From NCBI GenBank assembly GCA_938074585.1, contig CALJEW010000156.1, positions 1 to 17,514 of the forward strand: a stretch of 17,514 nt of DNA, written 5' to 3'. Origin of the DNA: an uncultured Rhodospirillales bacterium. Its GTDB lineage: Bacteria; Pseudomonadota; Alphaproteobacteria; Rhodospirillales; Casp-alpha2. This document shows positions 7,382 through 16,323 of the stretch, piece after piece (the stretch's first letter is position 1; each line of letters begins with the position of its first letter). The position numbers and the translations under genes were made by a program. The notes beneath the pieces were generated by a model. The model worked only from the letters and a program-made list of their open reading frames with translations. It had not been told where the DNA came from and ran no database searches.

Positions 7382-9028
7382 CTATATATCACGTTCTTTG
7401 GCGTCTAGTTCCCTAAGCGCAACACGACGAATTTTTCCGCTAACGGTTAGTGGCATTTCAGAAATAATTCTAACTTGGCGCGGGTATTCATGGGCTGATA
7501 ATCGCTTGCGCACAAAAGCTTGAATTTCTTCACGCAACCCAACTGTATCCTCGTATCCTTCAGCCAAAGTCACATATGATTTTACAATTTCACCCCGTAC
7601 CAGATCAGGGCTGCCAATGACACCCGCCAATATAATAGCTGGATGCAGCAACAAGCATTCCTCAACCTCGGTCGGCCCAATACGATAACTGGAACTAATG
7701 ATGACATCATCATCGCGGGCTTTGAACCAAAAATAACCATCCTCATCGCGATGTCCTAAATCCCCCAACACACACCAATCTCCAATAAATTTAGAGCGCG
7801 TGCCTTCAACATTATTCCAATACCCTAAAAACATGACCGGGTCCGGTTTTTGAACCGCCATCAATCCTTCTTCTCCGGCGGGTAATTCATTTCCGTCAAC
7901 ATCGATAACCGCTACCCGGTGCCCCGGCACGGGTAGGCCCATGGAGCCTGGTTTGATGTTCATGATCTTTGCATTATTAGCGACCACTAAATTAACTTCG
8001 GTCTGGCCATAAAACTCATTAATCGTCACGCCAAAAGTATCGCGGCCCCATTCAATAATCGCTTCACCTAAGGCTTCACCACCGCTAGCAATGGAGCGCA
8101 AATTAACTCCAAAAGTTTTTGGATCTTTAACTTGTTGCAACATACGAAGCGCGGTCGCTGGCATGAACGTATTTCGCACCTGATGCTTAGCCATCAATTC
8201 CATTACAGCTTCTGGTTCAAACTTTGCAAAGCGCTTCGCAAGAACGGTGATACCGTGAAACAACGATGGCAACATGACATCTAACAACCCACCTGCCCAC
8301 GCCCAATCGGCTGGCGTCCAAAACAAATCATCCGCATGAGGAAAAAATTCATGGGGAAATTCTACGCCCGGCATGTGGCCCAGCAACACACGATGCGCAT
8401 GCAATGCGCCCTTCGGGTTTCCTGTTGTACCAGAGGTATAAATCAATAAAGCCGGATCTTCAGATTTTGTGTTTCGTGTCTCGAATTGATCAGATGCTGA
8501 TGCCAACGCTTCGTGCCAATCGATTAAATTTTCACCTGCACCATCAATAACGATAACATGTTCAAGGGCGCTGAGTTGATCTTGAACTTCCTTCAAATGG
8601 GGTAAATTTTCAGAGCAAGTAATCAAAATTCGGGCTGCACTATCGGTCAATCGATGGCTCAACGCATCCGGCCCAAACAGACTAAACAAAGGAAGCGCAA
8701 TAGCCCCCGTCTTGTAAATCCCTACATGTGATATGGCGCACTCAAGAGATTGCGGTAAATGAATACCAATACATTCACCGGGCTTAGCGTTTAAATCGCT
8801 CAACACGTTAGCCAATTGGTTGGCATTCCTTTGCAATTGAGAAAACGTCAATTCCTGAACGGCGCCTGTAGCCGACTCATAAATAACAGCAACCTTATGA
8901 GGACATATCTTAGCGTGGCGATCACAAACAGCGCTTGCTATATTAAAGTGCTCTGGAATGTCCCATTTAAATGCATCGTAACAACCATCATAGGTTTTTG
9001 TTTTTGGTAACATACCATTTACTGTCAT
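7382..9028 (-). CDS. AMP-forming acyl-CoA synthetase, medium-chain (MACS/ACSM) type
   Basis: A 548-residue ANL-superfamily ligase that activates a carboxylic acid with ATP and CoA, via an acyl-adenylate. Motifs: P-loop-like YTSGTTGNPKG 197-207, FYGQTE 339-344, GDLGHRDEDGYFWFKARDDD 422-441 with the hinge aspartate, SYRIGPTEVE 447-456 (typical of the medium-chain/ACSM branch), and the adenylation lysine Lys532 in TVSGKIRR. No signal peptide is seen, so it acts in the cytoplasm. The start ATG at 9028 overlaps the stop of the dehydrogenase gene (ATGA), so translation is probably coupled; an in-frame ATG at 9013 is an alternative. In the operon it is the entry enzyme, comparable in position and role to AtuH. 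Branched, medium-chain or aromatic acids are all possible substrates. Confidence 0.92.
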   Translation of the reverse strand: MTVNGMLPKTKTYDGCYDAFKWDIPEHFNIASAVCDRHAKICPHKVAVIYESATGAVQELTFSQLQRNANQLANVLSDLNAKPGECIGIHLPQSLECAISHVGIYKTGAIALPLFSLFGPDALSHRLTDSAARILITCSENLPHLKEVQDQLSALEHVIVIDGAGENLIDWHEALASASDQFETRNTKSEDPALLIYTSGTTGNPKGALHAHRVLLGHMPGVEFPHEFFPHADDLFWTPADWAWAGGLLDVMLPSLFHGITVLAKRFAKFEPEAVMELMAKHQVRNTFMPATALRMLQQVKDPKTFGVNLRSIASGGEALGEAIIEWGRDTFGVTINEFYGQTEVNLVVANNAKIMNIKPGSMGLPVPGHRVAVIDVDGNELPAGEEGLMAVQKPDPVMFLGYWNNVEGTRSKFIGDWCVLGDLGHRDEDGYFWFKARDDDVIISSSYRIGPTEVEECLLLHPAIILAGVIGSPDLVRGEIVKSYVTLAEGYEDTVGLREEIQAFVRKRLSAHEYPRQVRIISEMPLTVSGKIRRVALRELDAKERDI

Positions 9029-10170
9029 ATCCTTTTTGCCACTTCTTCTAACATCACTTCGGTTGCTCCGCCGCCAATCGATTGGATGCGAGCATCGCGT
9101 ACCATGCGTTCAATGGCCGTCCCTTTAATATAACCAAAGCCACCATGAAATTGCTGGCAATCGTACATGACTTTATTTACTAGCTCCACACAATAAGCTT
9201 TGACCATAGAAACCTCTTTGGTGCAATCGATGCCTTGGGTATCTAACCATGCGGCATGATAAACCATTTGACGCCCGGCTTCGACTTCACTTAACCGCAT
9301 GGACAAACGCTGTCGGATGGTTTGTTTATCCCACAGCGTTGCCTCAAAGGCTTTGCGGTTCCGGGTGTATTCCAATGTCAGTTCAAGAGCTTTTTGGGCT
9401 TCACCTATTGCTTGGGCTCCCAGAACAATACGCTCATTTTGGAAATTTTTTAAGATCGCATAAAAACCCTGATCGACCCCACCCAAAATATTGTTTTCTG
9501 GAACGCGGCATTCATCAAAAATAAGTTCAGCCGTATCTGAACTTTGCCAACCCATTTTGTCAATGGCCCTACCAACCGTAAAACCCGGCGTGCCTTTTTC
9601 AACAATGAACATAGTGATCCCGCGCGAGCCTTTTTGACTTGTGTCCGTGCGCGCAGCTACAAAGTATAGATCACCGTGCACCCCATTTGTGATGAACGTT
9701 TTGGTTCCGTTTAAAACCCAGTCATTACCCTCTTTAACGGCACGTGTATTTAGTCCTGCCACGTCTGATCCTGCATCCGGTTCCGTAACAGCTACGGCTG
9801 TTATTAAGTTACCTTTAATGATGTCTGGCATATATTTTTCTATTTGTTCTGGCGTGCCCGCATTTGCTAAATGCGGTGATGCCATGTCAGTGTGAACCAA
9901 AACGGTAATCGCAAACCCCCCATATGAAGATCTCCCTAATTCTTCGGCCAAAACAACGGATTCTAATGTATTCAAATTTGATCCGCCAAATTGTTCAGGA
10001 TATCTAATGCCTAATAACCCAAGCGAAGCTAAATCTTTTAAAACCTGACGAGGCGTCATTCCGTCAGCTTCCCATGCGTCTCCGTTGGGCACAACTTTTT
10101 CAGAAATGAAGCGGCGAATTTGATCGCGCAACAAGTCATGCTCTTCTGTAAAATAAATACTTCTTTGCAT
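9025..10170 (-). CDS. Acyl-CoA dehydrogenase, isovaleryl/long-chain-type active site
   Basis: A 381-residue FAD flavoenzyme that introduces the 2,3 double bond into an acyl-CoA and passes electrons to ETF. The signatures are TEPDAGSD (129-136), the GTKTFITNG segment and the C-terminal FGYIKGTAIERMVRDAR. The base used by medium-chain enzymes in the C-terminal EGT motif is absent (SIGGGATEVM). A Glu is present in FQNERIVLG (Glu246), the position of the catalytic base in isovaleryl-CoA and long-chain dehydrogenases, which fits a branched substrate and an AtuD- or LiuA-like role. I chose ATG 10170, which has AGGA about 9 bases upstream and gives the usual N-terminus; the frame extends to 10209 but would overlap the previous gene. 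Its stop overlaps the ligase start. Confidence 0.92.
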   Translation of the reverse strand: MQRSIYFTEEHDLLRDQIRRFISEKVVPNGDAWEADGMTPRQVLKDLASLGLLGIRYPEQFGGSNLNTLESVVLAEELGRSSYGGFAITVLVHTDMASPHLANAGTPEQIEKYMPDIIKGNLITAVAVTEPDAGSDVAGLNTRAVKEGNDWVLNGTKTFITNGVHGDLYFVAARTDTSQKGSRGITMFIVEKGTPGFTVGRAIDKMGWQSSDTAELIFDECRVPENNILGGVDQGFYAILKNFQNERIVLGAQAIGEAQKALELTLEYTRNRKAFEATLWDKQTIRQRLSMRLSEVEAGRQMVYHAAWLDTQGIDCTKEVSMVKAYCVELVNKVMYDCQQFHGGFGYIKGTAIERMVRDARIQSIGGGATEVMLEEVAKRI

Positions 10171-10192
10171 GCAAAAATTCCTACGTTTTAAA

Positions 10193-12202
10193 TTATGGTT
10201 CCACTTCAAGCGTCACCAAGGAGACCCTACCGTCTACCGTATCGCCGACTTTATGGCGGACAGATGCAATGACGCCGTCCCTGGGTGCTGTCAAATTTTG
10301 TAATAACTTCATCGCCTCAAGAACAATTAAAATTTGCCCCGCGTCCACCTTATCCCCTACAGAAACACGAACCTCAACAACCAGTCCTGGCATCGATGCA
10401 GAAATCATACCGTCCCTGTTTTCTTGCTTAACAGTTGCCCCCAACAAGGCTTGTTCGGATGTTAATATGTGCAAACAGTGTATGTTCACTCCTGAATGCA
10501 ATATCACTGATTGGTCAATAACTTTCACTGAAACAGTGCGTCGATGACCATCAATTTCATAACTTAATATGTCTTCTTTTAGTGCTATATTTGTTAGTTC
10601 ATAGATCGTCTCAGCATCTAAGCACACAAACAAAGATATTCCACTCCCTGATATTTGAGTGACGCAATCCACATCTTCAGCATCGCGCACATAAAACGTT
10701 GTACTTCCAGTGCGTCCTGCAACTTCGGTAATTCGCCATGCACCCAACGATTTCCAAGGTGACTCATTTTCATTTTTTAAGTTTGAATTCGATAAAAAAA
10801 ATGCAACAGCTGCTTCCATGCGATCTTGGTTATCCACACTGGGTGCTGTCCATCCATTGGGCCATTGGGCGTTCAATAATCCGGTGTGGTGTTCAGCATC
10901 AACAAACGCATCTGTTGATAAAACATCAGATAAAAATGCAATATTGGATCTTACACCACTGATTTTATACTCAGATAATGCACGGCTCAGGTTACGTCTG
11001 GCTGATTTACGATCCGAGTTCTTGACAATTACTTTGGATAGCATCGAATCATAATAATGACTTACAACCGATCCCGCCTCTACGCCGCTATCAACACGTA
11101 CATTTTTACCCGTGGGTTCCGTGTATGAATTTATAATTCCCGTTTGCGGGCGAAAATTATCTGCCGGATCTTCAGCTACAATGCGGGCTTCCATTGCCCA
11201 TCCGCTGCACGTAATATCAGATTGCGCAAATGGAATTACTTCTCCCGATGCAACACGGATTTGCCATTCAACTAAGTCAATGCCAGTAATTAATTCTGTA
11301 ACTGGGTGCTCGACTTGTATACGTGTATTCATTTCAAGAAAATAAAAATCTTCGGATTTAGGATCGTAAATAAATTCAACAGTTCCGACACTGTTATATT
11401 TAATTAAACTTGTTAACTGAACCGCAGCTTCTAATAATTTAACACGCACAGAGTTTGGGAAATTTGGAGCAGGCGCTTCTTCAATTAACTTTTGATGATT
11501 GCGTTGAATCGAACAATCGCGCTCAAACAAATGCAATGCCGGTGCTGATCCATCACTCAGGATTTGCACTTCAATATGACGAGCGCTTTCAACAAACCGT
11601 TCTAACAACACATCCCCATCACCAAAGGCCGCTTTCGCTTCTTTGCGCGCCAGATGAAGTTGATTTATAAAATCACTTAAATCATACACCCGGCGCATCC
11701 CACGACCACCGCCCCCGGCGCTTGCTTTAATCAAAAGCGGAAATCCCACACGCTCGGCTTCAGCCAACAACACGCTATCCGATTGATCCGTACCGTGGTA
11801 TCCTGGCACAACAGGAATGCCTGCTTTTTCTGCCGCTAATTTAGCCTGAACTTTTGATCCCATCTCCGCAATAATTTCAGGCGATGGGCCGACAAATATT
11901 AACCCAGCATCAATACACCTTTGGGCGAATACAGCGTTTTCGGCCAAAAATCCATACCCCGGATGAACAGCATCAGCGCCCGTTTGTTTGGCCGCGTTTA
12001 AAAGAGCATCAGCATTCATGTAACTATCCCGGGCTTCTGACCCACCAATAAGAAACGCTTGATCCGCTAATGATACAAACGGTGCTTCCCGGTCCTCATC
12101 TGAATACACGGCAACTGAGTTTAAGCCCAATTCGTGGCATGCCCGGATTATGCGGACGGCAATTTCACCCCGATTCGCAACTAATACTCTTTCGATGCTC
12201 AT
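10193..12202 (-). CDS. Acyl-CoA carboxylase alpha subunit (biotin carboxylase + biotin carrier), MCC/GCC type
   Basis: A 669-residue subunit that carboxylates its own biotin with ATP and bicarbonate and delivers it to the beta subunit. The N-terminal biotin carboxylase domain shows RVLVANRGEIA (5-15), HPGYGFLAEN (80-89), the ATP-grasp glycine loop GGGGRGMR (163-170), RDCSIQRNHQK (228-238) and MNTRIQVEHPVTE (291-303). A linker domain follows, then the biotin carrier domain with the acceptor Lys632 in EAMKL. The residue after the lysine is Leu instead of the common Met. The domain order is that of methylcrotonyl-, geranyl- and propionyl-CoA carboxylases. The ATG at 12202 overlaps the hydratase stop by 4 bases. 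With the beta subunit it most likely forms a methylcrotonyl- or geranyl-CoA-like carboxylase. Confidence 0.93.
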   Translation of the reverse strand: MSIERVLVANRGEIAVRIIRACHELGLNSVAVYSDEDREAPFVSLADQAFLIGGSEARDSYMNADALLNAAKQTGADAVHPGYGFLAENAVFAQRCIDAGLIFVGPSPEIIAEMGSKVQAKLAAEKAGIPVVPGYHGTDQSDSVLLAEAERVGFPLLIKASAGGGGRGMRRVYDLSDFINQLHLARKEAKAAFGDGDVLLERFVESARHIEVQILSDGSAPALHLFERDCSIQRNHQKLIEEAPAPNFPNSVRVKLLEAAVQLTSLIKYNSVGTVEFIYDPKSEDFYFLEMNTRIQVEHPVTELITGIDLVEWQIRVASGEVIPFAQSDITCSGWAMEARIVAEDPADNFRPQTGIINSYTEPTGKNVRVDSGVEAGSVVSHYYDSMLSKVIVKNSDRKSARRNLSRALSEYKISGVRSNIAFLSDVLSTDAFVDAEHHTGLLNAQWPNGWTAPSVDNQDRMEAAVAFFLSNSNLKNENESPWKSLGAWRITEVAGRTGSTTFYVRDAEDVDCVTQISGSGISLFVCLDAETIYELTNIALKEDILSYEIDGHRRTVSVKVIDQSVILHSGVNIHCLHILTSEQALLGATVKQENRDGMISASMPGLVVEVRVSVGDKVDAGQILIVLEAMKLLQNLTAPRDGVIASVRHKVGDTVDGRVSLVTLEVEP

Positions 12203-12996
12203 GCATCAGATCTCCAAGGTGGAAGTTTTTTATTTAAAAATGCCGCCACACCCGTTTTCCCTTCACCTGTTTCCCAAGCATCGGCTAAACGGTCTTGGGT
12301 ATATTGAACGTTGTCTTCAAAGTTGTGCGCATCAACATAACGGATCAAGCGTTTGGTTTCTGCAACCGCTCCCGGTGCCGCTTCTAAATGATCCAGAATG
12401 ACGGCCTCAACTCGAGCTTGAATTTCAACGTTATCAACAACAAAACTTAACAATCCAATTTGCCCTGCGCGGTTCCCATCAAACAATGCACCTGACAACA
12501 TTGAGGCGCGTGAATTTGCGGTTCCAATGCGGTTAATAACGTAAGGGGAAATATTTGCAGGTATCAAACCAATGCGAACTTCGGTCAAACCAAAGCGGCT
12601 AGCGTTACCACCAATCGTCACATCACAAACAGACATCATTCCAACACCACCGCCATAAGCATGCCCATTAATGTGTCCGATTAATGGTTTTGGAAGGGAA
12701 TCTAAATCTCGCAGCATACGGCCTAATTCACCACTTTCAAAAGTCCGTTCCATGCGTGGTTTTTCCATAGTTTTTTCAAACCATTTGAAATCACCGCCCG
12801 CACAAAAACTTTTCCCAGTGCCTGTCAATACAACAACACGCACCCCATCATCTGCGGCTAATTCGGCTGCGGAATGACGTAATTCTTGGATCATTACATC
12901 GTTCAAAGCATTGTGTTTTTCAGGTCGATTCAATCGCAACGTTGCGACGCCACGATCATCGGTTTCTAAAGTTATTGTCTCATAAGTATGTGTCAT
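12199..12996 (-). CDS. Methylglutaconyl-CoA / isohexenylglutaconyl-CoA hydratase-like crotonase (LiuC/AtuE type)
   Basis: A 265-residue crotonase-fold hydratase placed between the two carboxylase subunits, as liuC and atuE are. The oxyanion segments are CAGGD (65-69) and AYGGGVGMM (113-121). The first catalytic Glu of mitochondrial hydratase is Gly119 here, while Glu139 in FGLTEVRIG keeps the second. GGGVG followed by LTEVRIGLIPANISPYV is, as far as I know, the usual form of bacterial LiuC/AtuE enzymes, so this is probably not a defect. It should hydrate the carboxylated enoyl-CoA made by the carboxylase. I chose ATG 12996, 14 bases after the beta-subunit stop, because conserved sequence begins there; the frame extends to 13074 only by overlapping the previous gene. 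Its TGA overlaps the alpha-subunit ATG. Confidence 0.9.
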   Translation of the reverse strand: MTHTYETITLETDDRGVATLRLNRPEKHNALNDVMIQELRHSAAELAADDGVRVVVLTGTGKSFCAGGDFKWFEKTMEKPRMERTFESGELGRMLRDLDSLPKPLIGHINGHAYGGGVGMMSVCDVTIGGNASRFGLTEVRIGLIPANISPYVINRIGTANSRASMLSGALFDGNRAGQIGLLSFVVDNVEIQARVEAVILDHLEAAPGAVAETKRLIRYVDAHNFEDNVQYTQDRLADAWETGEGKTGVAAFLNKKLPPWRSDA

Positions 12997-13010
12997 TTTA
13001 TTTTTCAATC

Positions 13011-14609
13011 TTACATGCGGTAAACAGGTGCTCTCGGACCATCTTCTGGAACTGTCGAGACAATCGACAAACACAAGCCCAATACGTCGCGGGTTTGGGT
13101 AGGCTCGATCATCCCATCATCCCATAGGCGTGACGTTGCATAATACGGGTCACTTTGTTCGCCATATTGGTCACGTACTTGTTTTTCAATAGCCTCTAAT
13201 TCTTCTTCCGTTGCGGGCTCTCCCTTTACGCTTGTCCGCCGTAACTCCAGCATTACGTTGGCTGCAATATCAGCCGACATGGTGGCCAATTCGGCCGACG
13301 GCCATGCAAACATAAAGTTAGGACGGAACCCCCGCCCGCACATACCATAATTACCCGCACCATATGATCCACCAACAATAACTGATATTTTAGGTACTTG
13401 CGCTGTTGACATTGCGTAAACCATTTTAGCGCTGTTTTTTGCAATCCCAGTTCGCTCGGCTTCTGTACCAACCATGAAACCGGTAATGTTGTGTAAAAAT
13501 AATAACGGAATATTGCGTTGCCCACACAGCTCAATAAAATGCGCAGCTTTTAATGCGGACTCTGAAAACAACGCCCCATTGTTGCCAATAATTCCAACCG
13601 GATATCCATATATACGGGCCGTTCCACAAACTACAGTTTCTCCCCATTCAGGTTTGAATTCTTGGAACTGACTGTCATCAATAATACGGGTGATTATTTC
13701 ACGCACATCATATGGAACGCGTCGGTCGTGGCTAATGACGCCGGTTAATTCTTTTGGATCAGCTATGGGAGCTCCAATTTTTTTTCCCTTATCCAACACC
13801 CTCTCCATATTCAGCTCGCCAACTATATCGCGCATCATTGCGATTGCGGTTGGCTCATCAGCGGCCAAATGATCGGTCACACCAGAGACGCGTGTATGCA
13901 TAGCGGCGCCACCTAAGGTCTCTCCATCGACGTCTTCATTAATAGCAACTTTAACAATCGATGGTCCGCCCAAATGGATGCGTGAATTTCCTTCGACCAT
14001 AATTGATTGATCTGACAATGCCGGGATATACGCGCCGCCCGCTGTACATCCACCAAACACCACGGACAATTGAGGCAAGCCCGAAACCGACATATTACAT
14101 TGCCTATGGAAGGTGTTACCAAAATGATCGCGGTCTGGGAAAACTTTATCTTGTTGTAGTAAATTAGCTCCACCACAATCAACCATATAAATACAAGGCA
14201 AGCGATTTTCAGCTGCAATCTCTTGTGCACGGACATGCTTTTTGACCGTTTCTTCGTAAAACGATCCGCCTTTCACCGTTGCATCATTAGCAATGATCAC
14301 ACAGGGCGTTCCCAATACAATGCCAATCCCGGTGACAATCCCCGCACTGGGCAATTGGTTTTTATATTGCCCCCATGCAGCTAAAGGTGAGAATTCGAGG
14401 AACGGCGTTCCCGCATCAACTAACAAATCTACTCGATCCCGAACCAAAACTTTGCCACGCAAATGATGCCGATCGATCAATTCTTGGCGGCCACCGGACG
14501 TAAATACCGCCATGCGTTCACGCAACGTGTTTAACAATATTTGGTAATGTTTTTGGTTCGCCAGAAAGTCTTCTGAGCGATTATCAATCCGGGTTTGTAG
14601 CTGGCTCAT
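13011..14609 (-). CDS. Acyl-CoA carboxylase beta subunit (carboxyltransferase), MCC/GCC type
   Basis: A 532-residue carboxyltransferase, full length for the family, that moves CO2 from biotin to an acyl-CoA. Both crotonase-like halves are present. The N-terminal half has CGGANLLQQDKVFPDRDHFG (145-164) and the oxyanion loop GGCTAGGAY (186-194). The C-terminal half has FLHNITGFMVG (371-381) and GGSYGAGNYGMCGR (413-426). The C-terminus SRLWDDGMIEPTQTRDVLGL is typical of methylcrotonyl- and geranyl-CoA carboxylases rather than of propionyl-CoA carboxylase. The ATG at 14609 has GGAGAG eight bases upstream and overlaps the ancestral stop of the broken TetR gene (ATGA). The ribosome site should keep it expressed without TetR translation. 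An AtuC-like role is favoured over LiuB by context only. Confidence 0.93.
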   Translation of the reverse strand: MSQLQTRIDNRSEDFLANQKHYQILLNTLRERMAVFTSGGRQELIDRHHLRGKVLVRDRVDLLVDAGTPFLEFSPLAAWGQYKNQLPSAGIVTGIGIVLGTPCVIIANDATVKGGSFYEETVKKHVRAQEIAAENRLPCIYMVDCGGANLLQQDKVFPDRDHFGNTFHRQCNMSVSGLPQLSVVFGGCTAGGAYIPALSDQSIMVEGNSRIHLGGPSIVKVAINEDVDGETLGGAAMHTRVSGVTDHLAADEPTAIAMMRDIVGELNMERVLDKGKKIGAPIADPKELTGVISHDRRVPYDVREIITRIIDDSQFQEFKPEWGETVVCGTARIYGYPVGIIGNNGALFSESALKAAHFIELCGQRNIPLLFLHNITGFMVGTEAERTGIAKNSAKMVYAMSTAQVPKISVIVGGSYGAGNYGMCGRGFRPNFMFAWPSAELATMSADIAANVMLELRRTSVKGEPATEEELEAIEKQVRDQYGEQSDPYYATSRLWDDGMIEPTQTRDVLGLCLSIVSTVPEDGPRAPVYRM

Positions 14610-15224
14610 ACTTTACTCTCCACATAATTTAATAACCCACCCAAAAGAGTTTCAGAGAAGCGGTCTGCCAATTTCTACACATCATCTTTCGCCGGATCAA
14701 ACCATTCCAAGGTCGCGTTTAACGAGCGGATAAGCATATGTTTAAAGGCATCGTGACCGACAGAAGCACGCAAGCCCTCTTGATTTTTCTGCCCTGCTCA
14801 AAATAGACATCCACAAAGCTTCATATCGTCGGCGCACGCGTCGATTGGCTTTTCTCACTTCATCGGGGACTTGACCATAAATTTGCACATTAGCCAACGT
14901 GTAATTGCTAAACGCAAACAGGGCCTGTAGATGATTCAGAATACCAGCACGTAACAATTCACCCGCACTCGCCTGTTTAGACATTGCACAAATAGCGGCT
15001 TCAACTTTTTTATGAACCATCTCAATCCCAAGATCGAGTACCTCTAAGACAATGGTTTCTTTAGAGGCAAAGTAATAATGCAAGCTTCCTGATTTTATTC
15101 CCGCTGATTCTGCAATAACCCGCAACGACACCTGCCCATAGCCATATTGGCGAAACAACCCCGCCGCCGCGTCTAAAATTTGGGCCCGAGAAACATCCGC
15201 TTTATATTTTTTACCGCTTAACAT
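14606..15224 (-). pseudogene. TetR-family regulator, broken by a frameshift and a nonsense codon
   Basis: The N-terminal TetR helix-turn-helix is intact: SRAQILDAAAGLFRQYGYG, then SLRVIAESAGIKSGSLHYYF and ASKET. The frame runs to a stop at 14744-14742, giving 160 residues ending in an atypical Cys-rich tail (ACFCRSRCL). Removing one base near 14768-14775 restores a typical TetR C-terminus (RASVGHDAFKHMLIRSLNATL, cut here to a sample: SLNATLEWFDPAKDDV). That frame is cut by a TAG at 14677-14675, then continues KLADRFSETLLGGL to a TGA at 14608-14606. Without both lesions the protein would be about 205 residues, normal for TetR, and its stop would overlap the carboxylase ATG as ATGA. It was probably the ligand-responsive repressor of the operon, comparable to AtuR. 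A truncated DNA-binding product cannot be excluded. Confidence 0.85.
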
Positions 15225-15252
15225 AAATAAAATTTAACAGTTTTTCATGCAC

Positions 15253-15282
15253 CTAACAATCGTTAGAAAGATAACATTGTTA
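15253..15282. promoter_or_regulatory. Two inverted repeats, likely TetR operator region
   Basis: CTAAC-AATC-GTTAG (15253-15266) and TAACA-T-TGTTA (15272-15282) lie side by side, 29 to 58 bases upstream of the broken TetR gene, in the gap after the SDR gene. Both reduce to TAAC-N3/4-GTTA. Their position in front of a TetR-family gene is where an autoregulatory operator is expected. A related copy lies at 16874-16887. Confidence 0.45.
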
Positions 15283-15354
15283 ATTCCTAATCAACCGAAT
15301 CAAGAGCCCGAGGCTGATATTTATACCAACTTGATAATCCAAGGACTTATACGC

Positions 15355-16137
15355 CTACATCTTTTTAGGAACCCCCCCATAAGCATCCCAAGAACCAGCA
15401 GTCAGCCAACCCACATCAACGGGTAAATTGACACCAGTTATTCCTGATGCGAGATTACTAGCTAAGAAGGCAATTGCTTGTGCAATTTCGCTCGATTCAA
15501 CCAAACGGCCAGCCGCTGAATTATCCGTCAGAGCAGAAATATTGCGCTCACCCTTGTCAATGGCATCCTGTAATGCAGGCGTCAGGGTATATCCGGGCGA
15601 TACAGCATTAACACGAACACCGGAGCGGCCCCATTCGGCAGCCAAGCAGCTGGTCATGCTTATAACAGCCGCTTTAGCCGGCGCATACGCATGAAGTGGT
15701 ACAGAACGCAAACCTGTAATTGAGGCTATATTAATAATACTTCCAAATCCGCGTTTTGCCATGCGCGTTCCAACTTCTCGGCATGTAATGTAAGTGCCCC
15801 TTTGATCTATTTGAACAACTCGGTCCCAAACATCTTGCCCAAGCTCATGTGCTCGAAGTGGTTTTTGAATAACGCCGGCGCTAGTCACTAACACATCAAT
15901 GGACCCGACATTTCCTTCGGCCCACACAACAGCCGCTTCAATGCTTGCTTCGCTGCCGACATCAATTTTAACCGCCCGGCCTTTAAGCTCTTTGGCAATA
16001 GTGGATGCCCGATCAAAATTGATATCTCCAATCACGACGTTGCATCCATACCCGGCGAAGAGGCGGACACAGGCCTCACCAATACCACTGGCTCCGCCAG
16101 TTACGAAGACGATTTTATCTTGTAATGATGTTTTCAA
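15355..16137 (-). CDS. Short-chain dehydrogenase/reductase (FabG-like SDR)
   Basis: A 260-residue classical SDR oxidoreductase with a Rossmann fold. The cofactor loop is TGGASGIG (13-20), Asp38 in GDIN at the end of the second strand points to NAD(H), and the catalytic residues are Ser139, Tyr151 and Lys155 (YAPAK). The structural NNAG motif is changed to TSAG (85-88), and the C-terminal PVDGG motif reads PVDVG, both mild departures. The start codon is TTG at 16137: no in-frame ATG occurs before residue 126, a TGA lies two codons upstream, and GGGGTGA precedes it. It sits 130 bases upstream of the broken TetR on the same strand. SDRs accompany atu clusters (AtuB, AtuG), so oxidation of a hydroxyacyl-CoA or terpenoid alcohol is a reasonable guess. 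Confidence 0.88.
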   Translation of the reverse strand: MKTSLQDKIVFVTGGASGIGEACVRLFAGYGCNVVIGDINFDRASTIAKELKGRAVKIDVGSEASIEAAVVWAEGNVGSIDVLVTSAGVIQKPLRAHELGQDVWDRVVQIDQRGTYITCREVGTRMAKRGFGSIINIASITGLRSVPLHAYAPAKAAVISMTSCLAAEWGRSGVRVNAVSPGYTLTPALQDAIDKGERNISALTDNSAAGRLVESSEIAQAIAFLASNLASGITGVNLPVDVGWLTAGSWDAYGGVPKKM

Positions 16138-16323
16138 GGCTCACCCCTTAACAGAAATGTTTCAAGTTCGACTATACTTCTACGTGAACCTGCTAGGGAA
16201 AGGCAACTTTCAGTAGCTCAAGGTTTTTATGTTGGGTTGACACTCTTTATTTTCGACTTCGGGTGCAGGCTAAAAAAAATTCTCAACAACCTCAATGTCT
16301 CAAACACATAGCACTTTCTGTGA

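Noticed and set aside
12997..13074. N-terminal extension of the LiuC/AtuE-like hydratase
   Set aside because: The extra 26 residues overlap the carboxylase gene end and are not like a crotonase N-terminus.
16237..16242. TTGACA as a plus-strand promoter
   Set aside because: No -10 box at proper spacing and no plus-strand gene directly downstream.
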